Source: Sporolactobacillus kofuensis
GTDB taxonomy: Bacteria > Bacillota > Bacilli > Bacillales > Sporolactobacillaceae
Length of the DNA: 64,000 nucleotides
Direction: 5' to 3'
NCBI RefSeq assembly: GCF_024125425.1
Contig: NZ_JAMXWN010000006.1
Location: forward strand, 99,631 to 163,630
The notes under the pieces are model-generated. The model did not search any database and was not told where the DNA came from. It worked only from the letters and a program-made list of their open reading frames with translations. Shown in pieces: positions 59,594-64,000 of this stretch (positions are counted from its first letter, which is position 1; each line of letters begins with the position of its first letter). A program made the position numbers and the translations under genes.

Positions 59594-60991
59594 ATGAATT
59601 GGGATTACGTCATCAAAAATGGAACGATCGTCACACCAAACGAATTTTATAAAGCCACTATTTACATCAAAAATGGAAAAATCGCGGCGATCTCGGATCA
59701 ACCGCTTGAAGGCACCGCAAAGAAAGAAACCGATGCCACCGGTCAATACGTATTGCCGGGACTGATTGATGTGCATGTGCATTCACGTGATCCAGGGCCT
59801 ACATACAAGGAAGACTTTTTCACCTCAACTCAGGCGGCGGCTGCCGGCGGGATTACGACAATTTTCGATATGCCGAACACAACACCGCCGACGCGTGACG
59901 CAGCCAGCTTTCATGCGCAGGTCAAGAACTTGACGCCGAAAGCACATGTCGATTTCGGCCTCTGGGGGATTGCGCTCGGACCGATGAACAACGCCAATCT
60001 TGCGGAACTGCATGAGGCGGGTGTGATCGGCTTCAAGTATTTCTGGGGCTATGCCGTGAACAAGAATACATTTCAGCTGACCTACAATTATGAGCCTGGC
60101 ATGGATGATGTGCTGCCGCCGCTGTCGGATGGCGAAGTCTACGAGATTTTCCAAAACGTCGCGAAGACCGGCAATGTGCTTGCCATCCACGGTGAGGACA
60201 GCAGCCTGATTCAGACATTGACCGAACAGGTGAAAAAGTCGGGCCGCACCGATTACGAGGCACTGCTTGAAGGCCGGCCGAACCTTGCCGAAGAAGTGAC
60301 CGTCCAAATGGGGACCTCATTTTCCAGGGCGTCGGGCGCGCGTCTGCATGTGCTTCACGTGACGACCGCAGAAGGCGCCGAGGCGATTCGCCATGCTCAA
60401 GCCCAGGGTGCACCGGTCAGCGCCGAGACCTGTCCGCATTACTTGTTCCTCAGCAACGAGGATTATCCGAAGGTTGGCCCAGTGATGAAGATCTATCCAC
60501 CGGTGAAATATGAAAAAGACAAACAAGCGCTGTGGCAGGCGATTAACGACGGCACGATCACGATTGTATCGTCTGATCATGCCCCGCACACGCCGGAAGA
60601 AAAGTCGGGCAGCCTCTGGAAAATTCCCGCCGGCATGCCGGGTACGGAAACCATAGCACCACTGATGCTGAATGCAGTCAATGAAGGCAAGCTGACTCTG
60701 CAAAAGCTGACCGCACTGATGGCCGAGAATCCTGCCAAACGGTTTGGCATCTTTCCGCAAAAAGGCTCGCTCGACGTTGGCACCGACGCCGACATCACGA
60801 TTGTCGATATGGACAAAGAAACAGTGATCAAAGCGGCCGATCTTCACAGTAAAAGTAAAGTCACAGCCTATGATGGCTGGAAAATTAAAGGTGTGCCGGT
60901 GGAAACGATCGTACGCGGGGAAACCGTGATGAAGAACGGCGAGATCGTCCACGGGCCATCCGGACAACTCGTCAAACCGGCTAGCCGCTAA
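59594..60991 (+). CDS. Cyclic amidohydrolase (allantoinase/dihydroorotase/hydantoinase family)
   Basis: This zinc amidohydrolase of 465 residues opens a cyclic amide ring. The first metal pair is in GLIDVHVHSRDPG (His61, His63), the carbamylated lysine is probably Lys148 in GFKYFWG, and further ligands lie in AIHGED, VLHVTTAEG and SSDHAPH. The length and GFKYFWG segment favour allantoinase- or hydantoinase-like activity over PyrC. No pyrimidine operon is nearby. GGAGG precedes the ATG. With an NCS1 permease and a second amidohydrolase in the window, use of hydantoin- or ureide-type nitrogen sources is plausible (inference). Confidence 0.88.
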   Translation: MNWDYVIKNGTIVTPNEFYKATIYIKNGKIAAISDQPLEGTAKKETDATGQYVLPGLIDVHVHSRDPGPTYKEDFFTSTQAAAAGGITTIFDMPNTTPPTRDAASFHAQVKNLTPKAHVDFGLWGIALGPMNNANLAELHEAGVIGFKYFWGYAVNKNTFQLTYNYEPGMDDVLPPLSDGEVYEIFQNVAKTGNVLAIHGEDSSLIQTLTEQVKKSGRTDYEALLEGRPNLAEEVTVQMGTSFSRASGARLHVLHVTTAEGAEAIRHAQAQGAPVSAETCPHYLFLSNEDYPKVGPVMKIYPPVKYEKDKQALWQAINDGTITIVSSDHAPHTPEEKSGSLWKIPAGMPGTETIAPLMLNAVNEGKLTLQKLTALMAENPAKRFGIFPQKGSLDVGTDADITIVDMDKETVIKAADLHSKSKVTAYDGWKIKGVPVETIVRGETVMKNGEIVHGPSGQLVKPASR

Positions 60992-61007
60992 ATGCATTGA
61001 ATCACAC

Positions 61008-61059
61008 AAAAAGAGCACCAGTTCTCGTGTCCACCACGCGAAGCTGTTGCTCTTTTTTT
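61008..61059 (+). terminator. Terminator of the cyclic-amidohydrolase gene
   Basis: AAAAGAGCA-CAG pairs with CTG-TGCTCTTTT in a long imperfect stem, followed by a T run. Confidence 0.85.
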
Positions 61060-61102
61060 CACAATCTAAAAATAAAGATAAAATTTTTACCCGCAGATAA
61101 AA

Positions 61103-61166
61103 TATATCTATGGACAAATTATATCCATGGATTTATTATATCTATAGACAGTTTAATCCACGGACA
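61103..61166 (+). promoter_or_regulatory. Four direct repeats upstream of the Rrf2-yhgE operon
   Basis: Copies of TATATCYATRGACA start at 61103, 61120, 61137 and 61153 (steps 17, 17, 16), ending just before the ribosome-binding site. This is a probable multi-site operator for the Rrf2 protein encoded immediately downstream. Confidence 0.72.
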
Positions 61167-61179
61167 GGAGGCGACAGCA

Positions 61180-61656
61180 ATGAAAATGAAAAGTGGGGTC
61201 GAACAGGCGATTTGTATCTTGGCGATGCTCGCAACGCAGGTGAATCAAGATCCGATCAAAAGCTTCGTATTAAGCGAACGTCTAAAAGTCTCTGATTCTT
61301 TTCTGAAGAAAATTGTCCGCAGACTGGTTGTTGCGGGATTAGTAGAGTCCTCGGCAAGTAAGGAAGGCGGATTTTCACTGGCAAAGTCACCATCAGAAAT
61401 AACGATGCTGGATATTTTCGAGGCAATTGAGGGAAAGCAAAGCGCGATCCAACCGCTCCATTTGGCAGAACATGTTTTTTTCGCGAATGATTCAGTGATC
61501 ACGAAAGAAAATGAAGTGTTGAATATCTTTTATGAAGCAGAGCGGCTCTTTAAGGATAAACTGAACCAGTTCTCGTTAACCGATGTGCTGACCAGTCATG
61601 ATTATGAGAAGAAAATGTTCGACTGGAAAAACATCATGAGTGAGCTCGGGCAATAA
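61180..61656 (+). CDS. Rrf2-family transcriptional regulator
   Basis: This protein has 158 residues. The winged helix (FVLSERLKVSDSFLKKIVRR, then SASKEGGFSLAKSP) is standard Rrf2. It has no cysteine residues in the sensing region, so an iron-sulfur cluster of the IscR kind is unlikely. The ATG at 61180 follows AGGAGG by eight bases; the frame is open back to 60997 through a terminator and operator, which is not coding. It probably autoregulates through the direct repeats and controls the yhgE-like gene 24 bases downstream. Confidence 0.9.
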   Translation: MKMKSGVEQAICILAMLATQVNQDPIKSFVLSERLKVSDSFLKKIVRRLVVAGLVESSASKEGGFSLAKSPSEITMLDIFEAIEGKQSAIQPLHLAEHVFFANDSVITKENEVLNIFYEAERLFKDKLNQFSLTDVLTSHDYEKKMFDWKNIMSELGQ

Positions 61657-61680
61657 CTCTAGAAAGGAAAAGGCAGAAAC

Positions 61681-64000
61681 ATGATTAGAAATGAATGGAA
61701 AAATATTTTTAAAAATAAGAAGCTCCTTGTGATCCTTTGTGGGATTATGGTGATTCCGACACTGTACGGTCTGATCTTCCTATCGTCTCTTTGGGACGCC
61801 TATGGCAAAATGGATAAATTGCCCGTTGCCGTGGTGAATCAAGATCAGCGTGTAAAGTACTCGGGAAAGACATTGGCAATTGGCAATGAAATGGTCAAGG
61901 GCATGAAGAAATCCGATGCACTCGATTTTCACTTTGTGAGTCAAGCCACAGCGGAAAAAGGCTTAACGAACGGTGATTACTACATGATCGTGACGATTCC
62001 GAGGAATTTCTCAAAGAATGCAACGACACTGCTTGATAAACAACCCAAGAAAATGCAGCTCGTCTATAGAACAAGCGCCGGGCACAGCTTCATTGGTGAG
62101 AAATTCTCAGCAACAGCAGCGTCCAAGCTGAAAGATACGGTATCCGCTGACGTAACGCGGATCTATGCGAAGACCGTGTTCGACAAACTAGGCGATGCGG
62201 GCAAGGGCATGAATCAAGCAGCAAAGGGCAATCACAAGCTCGTTACAGGCACAAATCAAGTCGCAAAAGGCAATAAAACGATTACCGATAACCTGAAAAA
62301 ATTGACGGACAGTTCGTTGACCTTCTCGAACGGTGTGCATACGATGAGCCAAGGAATCCGTAAATATGTCAGCGGCGCACACCAAGTCGATCAAGGTGCG
62401 ACGAAGCTGAACAGCGGCATCCAGTCGCTCGCAAAGAATGTTGCACCGCTTCAATCCGGTGTAGGCAAACTGAGTGACGGCTCCAAACAACTAAGCTCCG
62501 GCTTATCGACTTATACTGGCGGTGTTGCACAGCTAGGCAGCGGCGCAACCGCATTGAACAATGGCTTGCAACAATTGAATGGACAGATACCTAGTGTTGT
62601 CTCTAATTCTCAAAAATTGGGTAACGGAATTCAACAGCTGACGAATGGCAGCGATCAGTTGAATACCGGCCTAACGCAATTAAACAATCAAATGAATAGT
62701 AAAGAGAGTGCGCAACAAGTCCAAGAGCTGCAAAGCAATATGATGGCACTTCAGACGGCAATTGGTCAAGTCAGTGATCCGGCGGCCAAGGCAGCCCTAG
62801 CATCAGCAGCCACAAAGTTGGGCGCTAACCTGCAGACACTCCAGCAGCAGAACGGCCAAGTCGCAACCGCCGTTTCGAAAATGCAGGCAGGCTCTCAGCA
62901 ATTGAATGACGGCTTGCACCAAACGAGCACACAAGTTCAAGCAGCAAACCAACAGCTTCCTCAACTCGAAAACGGTGTCTCGAAATTGGCGAGTGCCAGT
63001 CAGCAACTATCATCAGGCGCAAACCAATTAACCGCATCGAATAACAAGTTGAATAGCGGCGCTAATGCACTGAATTCAGGCTTAAACCAATTAAATGGTC
63101 AATTGCCTTCTCTAGGCTCCGGAGTCGCGCAACTCGCCAGCGGTAGCGAGCAGTTAACGACAGGAACACATCAATTAGCGACAAACGGTTCTTCTCTAAT
63201 TAACGGTTCAAATCAGCTTGAGAGCGGTGCGAACCAAATCCATCAAGGATCACAGAAACTGACCGACGGTTCCGGAAAACTCGCCGACGGATTAAAGAAA
63301 TTATCAGACGGCAACCAGACACTCGCAACAAAACTCGCAGATGGTGGAAACAAGATTACGAGCATCCATCCGAATACCAACACGTATCGGATGATGGCCA
63401 CTCCGGTAAACGGCAAGCAAATTGAGACGGCTAAGGTTGCCAATAATGGTACCGGCATGTCGCCTTACATGATGGCGATCGGCCTGTTCATCGGCGCGCT
63501 TGTCCTGAACTTGCTCTATGAGAGCTACAAACCAAGCAAATATCCGAAGAACAGCCTATCTTGGTGGGCAAGTAAAATGTCGGTGATGAGCTCAATCGCC
63601 GTCCTGCAATCGATCATCATGTACATTCTGATTCTCGCGGTCAATAAGCTCACGCCGCTCGCACCAATCAAGACACTCATGGTCCTAATTCTGACCGCAC
63701 TCGCGTTCATGGCCATGATCACCTTGTTCACCTTGCTCCTTGACCGAGTCGGAACGTTCCTCATGCTGATCCTGCTCGTCTTACAGCTTGGCGGTTCAGC
63801 AGGTACGTACCCGATCCAATTATCCAATGCATTCTTCGAGACGATTCATCCGTACTTGCCGATGACCTACGTCATTGATGCATTACGATCAACGATCTCG
63901 CTTGGGAATAGCATCTCATTTGAAGTAACCCTGCTTGTAGCCATGATCGTCCTCTTCAATGCACTGATCATCGGCTACTTCGAAATCAAGAAAAGAGCGA
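61681..64000 (+). CDS. YhgE/Pip-family membrane protein (C-terminus beyond the window)
   Basis: At least 773 residues are visible and the frame is open at the last base. An N-terminal helix (about 13-33) is followed by a large extracytoplasmic region. Its first part is ABC2-like (PVAVVNQDQ, YYMIVTIP). The long middle section has repeats of the pattern xLxxGxxQLxxG, predicted coiled coil, up to about residue 570. Then come four or more helices of the ABC-2 type. This is the YhgE/Pip (phage-infection protein) architecture, related to type VII secretion EsaA. AAAGGAAAAGG precedes the ATG. It is probably controlled by the adjacent Rrf2 protein. Confidence 0.93.
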   Translation, partial: MIRNEWKNIFKNKKLLVILCGIMVIPTLYGLIFLSSLWDAYGKMDKLPVAVVNQDQRVKYSGKTLAIGNEMVKGMKKSDALDFHFVSQATAEKGLTNGDYYMIVTIPRNFSKNATTLLDKQPKKMQLVYRTSAGHSFIGEKFSATAASKLKDTVSADVTRIYAKTVFDKLGDAGKGMNQAAKGNHKLVTGTNQVAKGNKTITDNLKKLTDSSLTFSNGVHTMSQGIRKYVSGAHQVDQGATKLNSGIQSLAKNVAPLQSGVGKLSDGSKQLSSGLSTYTGGVAQLGSGATALNNGLQQLNGQIPSVVSNSQKLGNGIQQLTNGSDQLNTGLTQLNNQMNSKESAQQVQELQSNMMALQTAIGQVSDPAAKAALASAATKLGANLQTLQQQNGQVATAVSKMQAGSQQLNDGLHQTSTQVQAANQQLPQLENGVSKLASASQQLSSGANQLTASNNKLNSGANALNSGLNQLNGQLPSLGSGVAQLASGSEQLTTGTHQLATNGSSLINGSNQLESGANQIHQGSQKLTDGSGKLADGLKKLSDGNQTLATKLADGGNKITSIHPNTNTYRMMATPVNGKQIETAKVANNGTGMSPYMMAIGLFIGALVLNLLYESYKPSKYPKNSLSWWASKMSVMSSIAVLQSIIMYILILAVNKLTPLAPIKTLMVLILTALAFMAMITLFTLLLDRVGTFLMLILLVLQLGGSAGTYPIQLSNAFFETIHPYLPMTYVIDALRSTISLGNSISFEVTLLVAMIVLFNALIIGYFEIKKRA

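Noticed and set aside
60997..61179. N-terminal extension of the Rrf2 regulator at 61180
   Set aside because: The in-frame extension runs through the upstream terminator and the four direct repeats. The strong AGGAGG fits the ATG at 61180.

Overview
The window reads as chromosome of a low-to-medium GC, endospore-forming, flagellated Firmicute. Evidence is spoIIID-mbl followed by two flagellar rod/hook genes, epuA and fabZ in the Bacillus subtilis order, a sacB-levB levan operon, consensus Shine-Dalgarno sites and many T-tailed terminators. I favour a Sporolactobacillaceae-type organism (inference). No rRNA, tRNA, CRISPR array, prophage or intact insertion sequence is visible.

Layout. 1-9.1 kb: end of an amino-acid permease, a large repeat array, a lone trpB, an esterase, a nitroreductase, a tyrosine phosphatase and lemA-htpX. 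9.1-12.7 kb: levansucrase and levanbiose-producing levanase. 13.2-19.3 kb: a minus-strand catabolic cluster (NCS1 permease, GntR regulator, amidase, SDR, cytosine-deaminase-like amidohydrolase). 19.6-22.5 kb: M16C metalloprotease. 22.9-29.2 kb: aldo/keto reductase, hydrolase, an MFS exporter behind a leader-peptide attenuator, and a MarR-MFS pair. 29.4-33.0 kb: HxlR-nitroreductase pair and an amino-acid ABC importer. 33.0-46.1 kb: EcsC-like protein, two NERD-domain proteins, YbaK, a DUF4097 protein, Rrf2, a second aldo/keto reductase and two DHA2 exporters. 47-51.8 kb: a tandem hairpin array, then spoIIID-mbl-flhO-flhP-epuA-fabZ. 52-61 kb: a second accessory cluster (MFS, DsbA-like, GntR, gamma-glutamyltransferase, MFS, two chromate-transporter halves, cyclic amidohydrolase). 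61-64 kb: Rrf2 regulator and a YhgE/Pip membrane protein that runs off the window.

Two system-level observations stand out. First, eleven intergenic arrays of at least five sequence families share one geometry: a conserved core of about 7-10 bp recurs every 21 bp (two helical turns) while the other half of each period varies. Two of the arrays lie directly against the 3' ends of the only two NERD-zinc-ribbon-winged-helix genes in the window. This arrangement resembles a repeat family with its resident nuclease, which is an inference to test. Second, four promoters in the two catabolic clusters, 40 kb apart, share a two-operator layout: a 17-bp TGTCA...TGACA-type inverted repeat, then about 61-67 bp further on a TGGT...ACCA-type inverted repeat. 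Each cluster carries one of two paralogous FadR-type GntR regulators, so the clusters look like one regulon.
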